NCBI GenBank assembly: GCA_029204225.1
Contig: CM055109.1
Coordinates: forward strand, 47,951,112-48,015,111
Source of the DNA: Diphasiastrum complanatum
Lineage: Eukaryota > Streptophyta > Lycopodiopsida > Lycopodiales > Lycopodiaceae
DNA length: 64,000 nucleotides
Direction of reading: 5' to 3'
In this document: positions 41,129-53,785 of the stretch, piece after piece
How positions within the stretch are numbered: the first letter of the stretch is position 1
Layout: the number at the start of each line of letters is the position of its first letter
The notes under the pieces: generated by a model
What the model saw: the letters and a program-made list of their open reading frames with translations, nothing else
Databases searched by the model: none
What the model was told of the DNA's origin: nothing
Made by a program: the position numbers and the translations under genes

Positions 41129-43380
41129 ATCCTATTTGCTTAGTGTGAGTCAATTGCTAAGTAAAGGCCTCAAGGTTGAGTTTGATGGAGATACTTGTAT
41201 GATCAAAAGCAAGGATGTCTTGATTGGAGAAGGTAAAAGGCAAGGGAAGTTGTTCAAACTAGATTCTTTTGTTATTGCTAACCAATTTGGATGTGTTGCA
41301 AGAGAGAAAATACCTATTCAAGAGGTTTGGCATAAAGGGGTGGGACACCTCAACTTCAAGTCATTGGAGGTAATGGCTAGAAAGAAGGTTGTGATAGGTA
41401 TTCCAAATTTCTTAAGTGTGAGTCTTGTGCTTTGTCTAAGTCACATAGACTACCTTATACTAAATCTACATCTAGATCTACAAAGCCTTTTCAACTTGTA
41501 CATTCAGATATTCATGGAATTACTACAATTAGCAATAGTGGAGCTAAGATGTATGTAACTTTCATTGATGATTTTAGTAGATTTTGTTGGATCTATCTAC
41601 TAAAGAGCAAAGATGAAGTGTATGATGTCTTTGTTAAGTTCAAGAATGCAAGGAAGAATCAATTTTCCACAAGGATCAAGTGCTTAAGGAGTGACAATGG
41701 TGGTGAGTACATATCTACCAAGTTCAAGGCCTTTTGTGATGAGCATGGGATCAAGTTGGAGCATACAACACCAAGGACCCCACAACAAAATGGAGTGGCT
41801 AAAAGGAAGAATAGGACTTTATGTGAAAGTGCTAAAGCCATCAGGTTAAGTGCTAATCTTGATAAACCATATTGGGATCAAGCTTTGTTGTGTGCTAATT
41901 TCTTGTGCAATAGGTGGCCGAGTGCTATTTTGGATAGAAGGACACCTTTTGAGATGCTATTCAAGAGGAGGCCGAGTGTCAACTATCTAAGAACTATTGG
42001 ATGCACATGCTATTTCAACATTACTCTTGATGATAGGACCAAGGAGAATCCATCTTTAAGGAAAAGTATTTTTCTTGGATATAGTGAGGTGAGTAAAGCC
42101 TACAAGGTTTGCATTCCTTCTACTAACAAGGTCAATATTGGTAGAGATGTCATTTTTTATGAGGGGAACATTCCGAATGTGTCTTCAAGCATTATTTATG
42201 GTGATGTGGATGGATCTAACATTCTTGATGTTGATGTAAAGGATCCTACTTTAGATGGTGATGATGATGGACCTTCATCAAGTCAAAAACCAAGGAGACA
42301 TCAAGGGAAAGACAAATGCCCTTCAAGGCTCACATATGATGAAAAGGGTAAGCAAGTATTTTCTGGAAATTATTTTGCTTTCCTAACCTTTTTTGATGAA
42401 CCTACAAGTGTAGATGAAGCAAGGAAAGAAGACGAGCAATTCCAAGCAATGGATCTTGAGTATCAAGCTCTTATGAAGAATGGAACATGGAGATTGGTGG
42501 AGCTACCTAAGGACAAGAAAGCTATTGGATGCAAATGGGTCTTCAAGGTGAAGACAAGCCAATATGGATCTATCAACAAGTACAAGACAAGGTTAGTGGC
42601 AAAAGGATATCTCAAAAACAAGGGATTGACTATGATGAGACCTTTGCACCCATGGCAAAGATGGTAAGCATTCGAGTCATCATCTCACTTGCTACACTTT
42701 ATGGATGGGATCTATGAAAAATGGACATTACGAATGCATTCTTGAATGGTGATCATGAGGAGGAAGTGTACATGGAACAGCTCGAGAGTTACATTTCTAC
42801 TACAAAGCCAAATCATGTGTGTCTACTGCAGTTTGTATGGCCTTAAACAAGCACCAAGGAGTTGGTATGCTAAGCTTAACACTCTCTCAAGGCTTTGTTG
42901 TGAGTGAGTATGGTGACTCACTTTACTATAGGTTTGCTGGAAATGATGTTACCATCTTGCTAATCTATGTGGATGATATCATCTTGAGTGGTGGAGACAA
43001 TCAAGATGTGGAGGATATCAAGAGTGCTCTTAAGAAGGAGCCTTGAGGTGCACGATCTTGGTAACTTGCTTGACATTTTGCAAATAGAAGTCATTAGATC
43101 TTCTCAATCTACTTTCATTTGTCAAGAGAAGTATGCTAATTCTATTCTAGAAAGATTTCATATGGTAGATGCAAAAGCTTATGATACACCTATGGAGTCA
43201 AATGTAAAGCTAACTATAAGAGGTAATGAAAGATCCTTCGAGGACATTACTCTCTATAGGAAGCTAGTTGGTTCACTCATCTATCTGACCATTACAAGAC
43301 CAAATCTAAGCTATTGTGTTGGAAGATTGAGCCAATTCATGCAAGATCCTAGTGAGGAGCATTGGAAGCTAGGAAAATGA
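41129..43380 (+). pseudogene. copia B (protease end, integrase, RT; no gag, no RNase H)
   Basis: Starts abruptly with LSVSQLLSKGLKVEFDGDTC. Integrase is nearly intact: zinc region CLS..., HSDIHGITTI, VTFIDDFSRFCWIYLL, RSDNGGEYIS, TPQQNGVAKRKNRTLCESAK. The residue 36 after the second Asp is Lys (codon 41801-41803), not the catalytic Glu. RT follows with IGCKWVFKVKTSQYGSINKY, a frameshift near 42610, a stop at 42715, another shift near 42830, then LLIYVDDIILSGGDN and FEDITLYRKLVGSLIYLTIT. The frame ends at 43378 after HWKLGK, before RNase H. It is close in sequence to copia D. Confidence 0.88.
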
Positions 43381-43420
43381 GTTTTGAGGTACAAAACTTG
43401 TGCTAGTAGAACAAGTCTTG

Positions 43421-43953
43421 TGTTAGGCCAATTATGGCTGATATAATTTACATTGTAAATATAGGCTATGTAATTAAAAACTAATTAGTTATGCATATGA
43501 AGTTTTATTGAACGATGGAAATGTATTCACATAATAAGGTGAGTAGATTAGGCCAAGTCGCTTTTAGAGTAATTGATGTTACGAAGTTCAGGTTGTTAGG
43601 GTAGTTGACGTTTAGTCATATTCAGGAGGAAGCCGAATAGTCCATAAGTGACCACAAGGTTGTCAATTGTGGTTTCCACACAAGTTTTATGAGAAGCTAA
43701 CTGACCCCGGAGAGGGGACTCTTGATTATACTCTGTTTTAACAGTGGTTTGATCAGGCGTCTAGGGCCGAGTAGAGGCATTTATGATGCTTAGTCTTATG
43801 TTTTGTTGACAGATCTTGCTTGTAACACAATAATATTGCTTGTATGATCAGCTTTCCTATTGACAACCAATGCTAGTCTGATCTTTATGGTGTTATTGGG
43901 CTTAGGAGATCAAAAATACATGTGTAGGGCGTCCCACACATGTGAATTCAGCA
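43421..43953 (+). mobile_element. 5' LTR of copia C (left end approximate)
   Basis: Ends ...TTCAGCA at 43953, directly before a canonical PBS. A possible start is TGTTAGGCC at 43421. Contains ACACATGTG near 43938, a variant of the palindrome in the other LTRs. Confidence 0.55.
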
Positions 43954-43965
43954 TGGTATCAGAGC
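43954..43965 (+). promoter_or_regulatory. primer-binding site of copia C
   Basis: TGGTATCAGAGC, complementary to initiator tRNA-Met, immediately after the LTR. About 740 bases of non-coding leader follow, up to the gag ATG at 44712. Confidence 0.9.
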
Positions 43966-44711
43966 CTACCTAAGTTTTACAAGCAAATCTAATCAAAAAG
44001 TTTGCAGATTTGATCAAATTTCAAGCTAGGAATTGTCTAGATTCTACCTTCTAGCTAGTTTGCAGTTTTCTTGTGATTCTGAGCTTCAAACCACACTGAA
44101 TGGGCTAGATCAGGTATTGTACAGAATTTCAGGTGATGGCACGTGTGAAATCTGCCCATTTTCAGTTTGGTGGTTCTCTCTCACCTCATATCCAAATTTC
44201 AAGTAAATTAGCGAACTAGAAAGCTAGAAATGTGTAAAATTTGATGCAATTTGAATCATGACAGTTGGATAAGCCAATCAGAAGTTATAAGCTTTTGAAG
44301 AGTCATAGGTAGGGCGCCTAGACCTGTGGCAAATCGTGAGTACATGACATTTATTGCTTGAATGATCACAAAAATCATCCAAAAGTTGACCAACCTCATC
44401 TATATGTGATTTAGACAAGATTTATAGATTCTAGACAAATTGTTTCATACAAATCATGATTGTATTTGAGCCAATTTGACATTTTTGGAATATTTCACAC
44501 ATTTGAAATTCAGAGAACCATAACTTTTGCCATACTTCATCTTTTTTGATGATTCAAATCTTGTTTTAGAGAGATTGTCAAACTAGTGAGATCTATCTCA
44601 CAGTTTTCTGCTTAGTCTTACATAGGATTTGGTTCTGTACCCTTGATTGGTTCCTATAGTGAGAAGATAAGCAATTCTTTCATCCATCTTTTTTTATTTC
44701 CATCATTCTTT

Positions 44712-47700
44712 ATGACTTCAATGGGTGTCTTTCTATTAGAAGCAAGTGAAAGATTGTCAACCTCCAATTACTCAATTTGGAAGGTTAGAATGGAATCTGT
44801 CTCAATACTACAAGATGTGATGGATTTGTACTTGGCATTGAAGAAGAACCACAAATTCCTCAAGAAATTCCAAAGTACAAAAAGAGAGCCAGGATGGCTC
44901 TGCATTATATTAAGATGAATGTCTCAAATGACATCTTAAGAGAAATTGGTGCTTGTACTAATGCCAAAGATGCTTGGGATACTCTCAAGTCTATCTATGA
45001 GGCAAAGAATACTTCTAGACTTCTAACACTAAGAAACCAAATTTTTCAAAGTGTACAGAGAAGTGATGAATGTGCTTTAGCTTATGTAATGAGAGTTAAA
45101 GACCTCCATAGAGAATTTTCATGCATAGGAGACTCCATCAACCAAAATGAACTTGTTCAAGTCATACTTAATGGGTTAAAGGAGGAATATGACAACCTTG
45201 TTCAGAGTTATGCCATTAAGGAGGAGCTACCGAGTTTGGAAGCACTCCAAAGTGTGCTCATTTCTGAAGAATCAAAACAAGAGTATAAACTCTTGAAAAT
45301 GGAGAGACTGTCTCTCAACATTGATGGTAAAGCTCTCTTTACCAAAGACAAGCACAAGACAAGAAATAAGAATCAACACCAATCCTCTTCAAGCAAGAAC
45401 AATCTTATTTCCAAGGAGAAAGGAGATGAGGATGAGTCTTTTCAAGCTTCCACATCCAAGAAGAAGAAGAAAAACATCAAGTTTTTCTTTTCTGGCAAGA
45501 AGGGGCATTATGCCACCAATTGCTTCAAGAAGAAGAATCAATTCAAGCAAGCCAACATTTCTAATGAAGAGAAGGAAGACGCTCATGCAAGTGATGGAGA
45601 GGGATCTCTTATGGTCTCGAGTTTTTCTTCATCACCTTTCAAGAAGGATGGTTCGTGGTATATCGACAGTGGAGCTTCCTCTCATATGTGTAGCTCCAAG
45701 CATTCTTTTTCATCCATGTCACCTTATGAAGGAGCCAAGAAGTCCATCTACACAGCAAATGATCATGAGTGTGCTATTGAAGGCATAGGGACCATTCCCT
45801 TAAAACTTTCTTCATCAAAATTTCTTTCTTTGTCTAATGTATTTTTTGTTCCCAAGTTGACAAAAAATCTTATTAGTGTTGGGCAATTGTTTGATAGTGG
45901 ACTAGATGTCAATTTCAATGTTGATACATGTACAATCAAGAAGCATGATGAGATCCTTGCATTTGGGTCTAGATATGGCGGAATCTACAAGCTTGATCCC
46001 AAAGAGTAGGCTAACTCTTGTGTTAGTGCTTTTGCTACTCATATGTCTTTGGAAGAACTATGGCATAGAAGGTTGGGACATCCTAACTATAATTCTATGG
46101 TGTCCATGGTCAAGAAAGCCAAAGCTATTGGCTTGCCTAATCTTATCTCCAAGAATTTCAAGCCACGTGAGGCTTGTGCCATATCTAAGTCTCATAAGAA
46201 GCCTTTTTCAAAGCCATCTATCAAGACTACACATCCATTGGAGCTCATACACTCGGATGTGCACTTCTCATCTTTAAAGAGCAAGGGTGGTGCTACTTGC
46301 TTTGTAACTTTCATTGATGATTTCACTAGATTTTCTTGCGTATATCTTCTAGCTTCAAATTCTATGGTGTTTGACTATTTCCTAAAGTTCAAAGCTCTAG
46401 TTGAAAAGCAATTTTCTTACAAAATCAAGATTCTTGAAAGTGATGGAGGTGGTGAGTACACTTCCAATAAATTTCATGATTATTGTGAGCTTGAAGGCAT
46501 TAAAAGGGAGTTTTATTGTGCATATACACCATCTCAAAATGGGGTGGCTAAAAGAAAGAATAGAACACTGTGTGAATGTGCCAAAACCATTAGAATTGAG
46601 GCATCCTTGCCAAAAGACTTTTCGGGGTGAGGCTATCAATTGTTCAAACTATCTTTGCAATAGACTCCCTCATGTTGCACTTGGAGGAAAGTCACCATAT
46701 GAAGCACTCTATTTGAAGAAACCTAAGGTTGAACACCTTAGACTATTTGGATGCATATGCTTTGTCCATATTCCCTTGGAAACGAGAAAGAAGGATGATC
46801 CTTGTGCAAGCAAAGGAGTAATGGTTGGATATTCATCCAACAAGAAAGCCTATCAAATCTACATGCTCTCTACCTCTAAAGTAACTGAGAGTAGAGATCT
46901 AGTTTTTCATGAAGAAGAAAAGTCCAATCTTGGAAGGGCCGAGATCAAGCAACCTCAAAATCTATCACCTATTGTTATTGAAGACAATCAACATATGGAG
47001 GAGTCAAGATTTGAAGATGGAAGTCCTCGGATTTTCACTCCTAGAAGATCCATGAGGGAGAGATCCGAGCCCAAGAGGCTCACTTATGATGACAAAGGAA
47101 AACAAGTGTATCTTGACTCCACTTATGCTCATTTTGTTTCTCATGAGGAGCCCAAAGATGTTCAAGAAGCCCTCAATACCAAGGAGTGGTATGAGGCCAT
47201 GAAGATTGAATATGATGCCTTGATCACCAACCACACATGGGAGCTAGTGGATCCACCACCTTACATGCATATCATTGGATGCAAGTGGGTGTTCAAGATC
47301 AAGTACAATCATGATGGCTCCATCAACAAGTACAAGGCAAGATTATGTGCTAAAGGCTTTGCACAAATATATGGCCTTGACTATGAAGAAACATTTGCTC
47401 CTATAGCAAAGATGGTGACAATAAGAATCATAATCTCTCTTGCCTTATTTTTTAAGTGGAAACTATTTCAATTTGATGTCTCCAACGCTTTTTTGAATGG
47501 TTATCTTGAGGAGGAGATATACATGGAACAGCCTCAAGGATTTATCAAGGATAAATCTAAGGTGTGTTTGCTATTTAGAAGTCTTTATGGCTTAAATCAA
47601 GCACCTAGATCATGGTATTCAAGACTCAACAACTTTCTACTTTCATTAGGATTTGTGCTTAGTGACTATGATCCTTCTATGTACTTAAAGTTTGATGATA

Positions 47701-48680
47701 GTAATATTGTCATTCTCCTAATCTATGTAGATGACATTATTCTTAGTGGAAGTTGTTTGATGCTAGTTCAAGAAACCAAAGATGCATTAGGAAAAGAATT
47801 TAAAATGCAAGATCTAGGAGAGATCCATTACATTTTGGGCCTTGAGATTGATTTTCATAAAGAGTATGCTTTTATTTGTCAAACTAGATATGTCTTTTCT
47901 ATGTTGAGAAAATTCAATATGCAAAATTGTAAAGGCATAGATACTCCCATGGAGCAACATGTAAAAGATCCTATTAAAAGTGATGAAAGATCCTTCGAGG
48001 ACATCACACTTTATAGGAGTCTTATAGGCTCATTAATTTGGCTTACTATTAGTAGACCCGATTTGAGCTATTGTTTGCACAAATTGAGTCAATTTATGCA
48101 AGATCCCAAGATCCAACATTGGAAGATGGCCAAGAGAGTTCTAAGATATGTATCTTCTACTCAAGATTATGGTTTATTGTACAAGAATGAAGATCTAACC
48201 ATTGTTGGCTATTTGGATTCCGATTTTGCAAGTGATAGAATGAATCGGAAGTCCATGAATGCATATACTATCTTTCTTGGAGGTAATCTTGTGTCTTGGC
48301 TTTGAAAGAAGCAAGATACCATATCTCTATCATGTTGTGAGGCCGAGTACAAAGCACTCACTACAACAACTAAAGAGGTGCTTTGGATCAAGAGGTTAAT
48401 CATGGAGCTAGAGTGCATCAAAGAGGATGATGTTCCCTTGATCAAATGTGACAACATATCGGCACAAGCTCTTGCAAATAATCCTATTTTTCATGCAAGA
48501 AGCAAGCATATAGAAGTGGCACACCATTTTGTAAGGGAAAAGCTCATTGGAGGTGAAATCAACTTAGAACATGTCAACACATCTTCGTGTATTGCTAATC
48601 TTCTCACAAAGCCACTTTGCAAAAGTGCCTTCTCAAAGCATAGGTCTAATCTTAGTCTTATCTCAAGATCAATGCTTGAT
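44712..48680 (+). pseudogene. copia C, near full-length gag-pol with several breaks
   Basis: Gag starts MTSMGVFLLEASERLSTSNY and keeps SIWKVRMES. A frameshift near 44890 leads into 44894-46009 with the UBN2 gag, a zinc knuckle reduced to FFFSGKKGHYATNC (first two Cys lost) and protease WYIDSGASSHM. A TAG at 46007 precedes the pre-integrase LWHRRLGHPNY. Integrase has HSDVHFSS, ESDGGGEYTS and TPSQNGVAKRKNRTLCECAK, with Lys (46550-46552) for the catalytic Glu. A frameshift near 46620 leads to the RT: GCKWVFKIKYNHDGSINKY, VSNAFLNGYLEEEIYMEQPQ, LLIYVDDIILSGSC. RNase H follows with YLDSDFASDRMNRKS, a TGA at 48303, CCEAEYKAL and HARSKHIEVAHHFV. It is the most complete retroelement of the window but cannot make one polyprotein. 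Confidence 0.92.
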
Positions 48681-48699
48681 CCGATAGTGACAATAATAG

Positions 48700-49127
48700 T
48701 AGGGTTTTTCATTATGGAGGGAAACCGAAGTTTGAAATTAGGTTTGGACTTGTTATAAAAGGATGTAACTCGTGGGAAGAGAAGATATCTCTCTCTCCTA
48801 TCTCATTTCATGCTTATACATGGTTTTCTTTGGCTCATCTATCCATTGGTGCACTATATTAATGATATCTTGCAATTTTGTGTCTAGAATGCTCATTAAA
48901 TGCTATATTCGGATCCAGACATGCAAAATACAGTAACTTACTATTTTTTTATGAACAACAACTTCATTTTATGTTTTTATTGATGTTTGATCAAGATATA
49001 TTAGAGTTTGCATCTCATTCATAGTATAGATGTTGATTTTTCTACATTGGCAAGGTTGGTGTTGCTTGTCTTTCTAACCAAAGATCAAAGGGATATTATG
49101 GATCTTAATGATCTGAAATTATTCACA
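48700..49127 (+). mobile_element. LTR before copia D (left end approximate)
   Basis: Ends ATTCACA at 49127, next to a PBS. A TATA-like TTATAAAAGG lies at about 48754. The left end is not defined; it may also serve as the 3' LTR region of copia C, since it follows the end of that polyprotein, but no clear match to the 43.4-43.95 kb LTR was seen. Confidence 0.45.
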
Positions 49128-49139
49128 TGGTATCAGAAC
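49128..49139 (+). promoter_or_regulatory. primer-binding site of copia D
   Basis: TGGTATCAGAAC, one mismatch from the canonical initiator tRNA-Met PBS, directly after the LTR. A non-coding leader of about 590 bases follows. Confidence 0.8.
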
Positions 49140-49726
49140 TCTTGTGTTTCAGGTTATGAAAGTATCAGGCATATCTATCAAGGAATTGGAGGAGATATCA
49201 ATGCTAGAGCATGTTAGATTGACTTCTACTCAAAAATCAAGTTCTTTGCATATGTAGATTGGAACTTTTATAGATCAAAACTCAAAATAGGTTTGTATAC
49301 TTAATCAATTCCAATTTCACACTTCACTTGTTGGATTTGGCCGATTTTTGATGCATTAGAAATCCCTAAGTGGTGGCTACAAGATTGCATATCAAGTTTT
49401 AGGCAATTGTTGTAGAATTTGAAATATTCAATTTTTTGTGATTTTGTCAAAACCCTAATTTTGATTGGATCTCTAGATTGTGAGGTTACTGAACTTCATT
49501 TGAGTGTGTTTAATTCTTAGGAAGTGGCAAGAGTCATTATATTGAGGATAGATCATAGGTTGATCAAGATTCATATTCTATGTGTTGATTTGCTTGATAT
49601 AAGTGCTAGAAGAGAATTCAGAAGTTCCATATCTTTGTGATTTCTTTTTGGAAACATTTTTTGTATTTCAAAAGAGTGATTTATGCATTGGAATAGGTTG
49701 GAAGAGAAGGATCAGGTCATTGCAAC

Positions 49727-52245
49727 ATGGCTACATCGAGTGGATACATGTTGGAAGGCAATGATATGCTTACCTCAAGCAATTATTCATTGTGGAAAGT
49801 GAGGATGGAATCACTTCTTGAGATGAATGTTGTTTTGGATATTGTTGTTTGGAAGAGAGGCCAACAACACAACAAGAACAAAGGAGGTATGACAAGAGGG
49901 CCAAAAGATCTCTACACATGATCAAGATGAATGTTACCAATGAACTTCTCAAGGAAGTTGGTAAGAGTACTTCATCAAAGGATGTTTGGGATTCATTAAA
50001 GAAGATTTATGAATCCAAGTCTACTTCTAGAGTGTTGAATCTAAGAAGACAAATCTTTCAATGTTTGCAAAAGAGTTAAGAAAGTCCAAATACTTTTTTT
50101 TTAAGAGTAAAAGCTTTGAATAATGAGTTGGCTTGCATTGATGAGAGCATTTAGGAAGGAGAGCTTGTTCAAGTTATTCTTAATGACTTGTTGGATTCTC
50201 ATGCTAACATTGTACAAAGTCTTCCTATTCAAAGACCTTTGCCAAGTTTGATTGATCTTCAAGAGACCATGATCAATGAATAATATAGGCTTCAAGCAAG
50301 AGGTGGATCTTCATCAACATCTCAAGTTGGAGAGGAGGCTATGTTCATCAAGTGCAAATTCAAAGGAAGTCTAAAGGGCAAGATCAAGGGGAGGCTTCTT
50401 CAAATGGCAAGAAGATAGGTCAAAGATCAAATGCTTCTATTGTGGCATCAAAGGACACTTTGCAAGTGAGTGCTATAAGAAGAAGAGAGATCAAGGTGAC
50501 AAGCAAGGTAATCTTACTCTTGATGAGATGGTTTGGATGTTCAAAATGCAAATGATGATGCTTTTGTGATGTCTTCATGTATGCTTGCTAATGATGGATA
50601 TCTAGATCCATGGTGGATTGATAGTGGAGCAAGTTCACACATGACTTTTCACAAAGAGTACTTCACATCTTTGTTGGCATAGGGAGATGATCTACACAAC
50701 CAATGATGGTGAGTGTGCAATCAAAGGGATGGCACAATTCCTATCTCTCTCTCTACAAATAGGAATGTTCATTTGGAGGATGTTTTGTTCATTCCATCTA
50801 TTACCAAGAATTTTCTTAGTGTGAGTTAATTGCTAAGTAAATGCCTCAATGTTGAGTTTGATGGAGATGCTTGTATGATCAAAAGGAAGGATACCTTGAT
50901 TGCAAAAGGTAAAAGACAAGGGAAGTTGTTCAAACTAGATGCTTGTGTTATTGCTAACCAAGTTGGATGTGTTGCAAGAGAGCAAATATCTATTCAAGAG
51001 GTTTGGCATAAAAGGATGGGACACCTCAACTTCAAGTTATTGGAGGTAATGGCCAGGAAGCAAATTGTGATTGGTCTTCCAAGTTCCTTAAGTAGCATCA
51101 ATCATGTTTGTGAGTCTTGTGCTTTGTCAAAGTCACATAGACTACCTTATACTAGATCTACATCTAGATCTGCAAAGCCTTTTCAAATTGTACATTAGGA
51201 TGTTCAGAGAATTACTACAATTAGCAATAGTGGAGCTAAGATGTATGTAGCTTTCATTGATGATCTACTAAAGAGCAAAGATGAAGTGTATGATGTCTTT
51301 GTTAAGTTCAAGAATTCAAGGGAGAACTAATTTCCCACAAAGATCAAGTGCTTAAGAAGTGACAATGGTGGAGAGTACATATCTACCAAGTTTAAGGCTT
51401 TTTGTGATGAGCATGGGATCAAGAGGGAGTATACAACACCAAGGACCCCACAAAAAAATGGAGTGGCCGAGAGGAAGAACAGGACTTTATGTGAAAGTGC
51501 CAAAGCCACGAGGCTAAGTGCTAACCTTGATAAGCCATTTTGGGATCAAGCTTTGTTGTGTGCTAATTTCTTGTGCAATAGGTGGCCGAGTGCTATTTTG
51601 GATGGAAGGACACCTTTTGAGATGCTATTCAAGAGGAGGCCGAGTGTCAACTTTCTTAAAACTTTTGACGCCAAGGACCCCACAACAAAATGGAGTGGCC
51701 GAGAGGAAGAATAGGACTTTATGTGAAAGTGCCAAAGCCATGAGGCTAAGTGCTAACCTTGATAAGCCATTTTGAGATCAAGCTTTGTTGTGTGCTGATT
51801 TCTTTTGCAATAGGTGACCGAGTGCTATTTTGGATGGAAGGACACCTTTTGAGATGCTATTCAAGAGGAGGCCGAGTGTCAACTTTTTTCAATCTTTTGG
51901 ATACACATGATATGTCAACATAAATCTTGATGATAGGACCAAGGAGGATCCATCTTCAAGGAACGGTATATTTTTTTGGATATAGTGAGGTGAGTAAAGC
52001 CTACAAGGTTTACATTCCTACTACTAAGAAAGTGATCGTTGGTAGAGATGTTATTTTTGATGAGGGGAACATTCCAAAACTATCTTCAAGCATTATTGAT
52101 GGTGATGTGGATGGATCTAACATTCTTGATGTTGATATCAAGGATCCTATCTTAGATGGTGATGATGATGGACCTTCATCAAGTCAAAAGCCAAGGAGAA
52201 CATCAAGGGAAACACAAAAGCCTTCAAGGCTCACATATGATGATT
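49727..52245 (+). pseudogene. copia D, heavily mutated gag to integrase, truncated before RT
   Basis: Gag begins MATSSGYMLEGNDMLTSSNY followed by SLWKVRMES and then breaks repeatedly (stops near 49919, 50077, 50153, 50281 and others). Protease reads WWIDSGASSHMTFHKEY (about 50612). The pre-integrase and integrase frame at 50830-51198 gives KCLNVEFDGDACMIKRKD and VCESCALSKSHRLPY, very close to copia B. The integrase keeps the catalytic Glu (GVAERKNRT, GAG at 51469-51471). A 232-bp segment of the integrase is duplicated in tandem. After a connector (LSSSIIDGDVDGSN, PSRLTYDD) the homology stops at about 52245, before RT. Sequence beyond is unrelated. Confidence 0.88.
51439..51895 (+). repeat. 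232-bp tandem duplication inside copia D integrase
   Basis: CCAAGGACCCCACA recurs at 51439 and 51671, each followed by the same integrase text (GVAERKNRTLCESAK, ANLDKPF, RRPSVNF). The second copy carries extra stop codons (TGA for Trp in PFWDQA, TGA in place of W in NRWPS). Confidence 0.9.
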
Positions 52246-52869
52246 GTTAGAAAAATCATTGCTCTGAAAATTTTAGGATATGGCCCAATGAATAGATCAT
52301 CACATTTTGCATTGTATGCTGCCTATGTGGATTTGAGTAAGGTACGCAACTACGATCACTTGGATCCATATGAAGGAAGAAAGGTACGTGACTCCAAGTT
52401 GCAATTATCATTGGAGAAGGTGTCAAAAATGGAATAGAATTTGAAAATTTCAAAAACCTTGTATAATTTTTTTATATGTCAATATACAAAATGATAAATT
52501 TATGTCCTATTGCCTTGTATACATTTTGCATGCTTTTTGAAATTTTTCATAATTTGTCGATTTTGTATTGTGACGAATCTGCACTTTTCTATAGAACCAT
52601 TGGAATAGCTGCAAAATGTAGTTGTTCTTTGTATTGGTTCCATGTTGTGTACTTTTATGAAATGCCGCTCTTGCTTGTCAATGAGATTTCTCCATTCCTT
52701 GTGATGACTATATGCTGAGGTTTCCACTATTTCTTGCAAAGAATGTTGAATGATGCCATAATATGTTCTGCATTTCCTAAATCTGAATCAAAATCAAAAT
52801 CAAAATCAGTACCAGAAAATATACTGTGGTAGCGTAAAATTCCGTACTGCATCAAAATCCTACCATATA
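52246..52869. other. unassigned sequence between copia D and the unknown minus-strand gene
   Basis: A plus-strand frame (about 52250-52437) reads KILGYGPMNRSSHFALYAAY followed by VDLSKVRNYDHLDPYEGRKV. It looks coding but I do not recognise it. The rest is AT-rich. Confidence 0.4.
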
Positions 52870-53760
52870 ATGTGTTATGTGATCTGCTCCCCATGCACTC
52901 TTGACTGCATCAACAAATTCACTGTTTTTTTTTTGTATCATTCGCACATCAATATCTGAAAATTTATCTTTTCTTAAATATTTCACCATGTTGTCGACCT
53001 TCTTCCAAACTTTTGCATTGAGTAGGCGAGTTGAACCTCGTTCCTCAAAATCTTGAGTTGCAGCTATTATCTTTTTCCAAACTGAGTATTGAATTCTAGA
53101 TTCTTTTTCGGAGTAGTTTGATAAGAATATTTGAGCTTTAAAACCACCAATGCTCGGTTTGCATGGAATATTTTTTGATTTACTTGAAAGCTTATCGTCT
53201 TTTTTATTTTTAAATGGCCTTTATATAAGCCTGCTTTAGACAAAACATCCTCTAATCTGGAAATGACTTGTTTTAAAGATGATTTTGGCTTGGTATTCCA
53301 TGCAAATAATATGTGAAGATATATTATTTATTCTATTATACGCACCTCCTCTGAATGCAATGTACAAATATGAACATTAGAAATAAGAATCAGTAGTACG
53401 GGTTGCCAATTTGGATCTTCTCGATCTCTTGATATTTTTGTACTCCTTCTCATGTCTTTTGTTGTCTTCATGCAATATAGACAAGGGTGATTTGAATTAA
53501 ATCCATGAGAAACGTTGAACATACACTTTAACATCTTTAGATCGCCAAATGCCACTCTATGTTGAGATTGTCAATGCTTGGAACGTTAAGTGGAACTCCC
53601 TCCATGTGACTTCTGATGATGGCAGGATATGATGTTCTACTAAATATCCATGAGAGAATGTCATGGCCTTTTTTCAACACCTAGGAGAGAGAAGAAATAT
53701 TGTTGTATCATAAAATTAACATAAAAATGATGATCCATGTAGAAACTACAATAGAGCAAC
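52870..53760 (-). pseudogene. fragment of an unknown, possibly transposase-like gene
   Basis: The minus strand shows SYPAIIRSHMEGVPLNVPSI (after a CTCTCTCCTAG acceptor at about 53682), then GDLKMLKCMFNVSHGFNSNH and PCLYCMKTTKDMRRS (53555-53328). Further on come KSKNIPCKPSIGGFKAQIFL, SVWKKIIAATQDFEERGSTR and VWKKVDNMVKYLRKDKFSD (about 53190-52960). The GD.KML...PCLYC pattern recalls domains found beside eukaryotic DDE transposases, but I cannot name the family. Frame breaks are present. A copia LTR starts just upstream (53786), so the 5' part is cut off. Confidence 0.35.
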
Positions 53761-53785
53761 TATACCTAAAACGCTGCCAAGTTCT

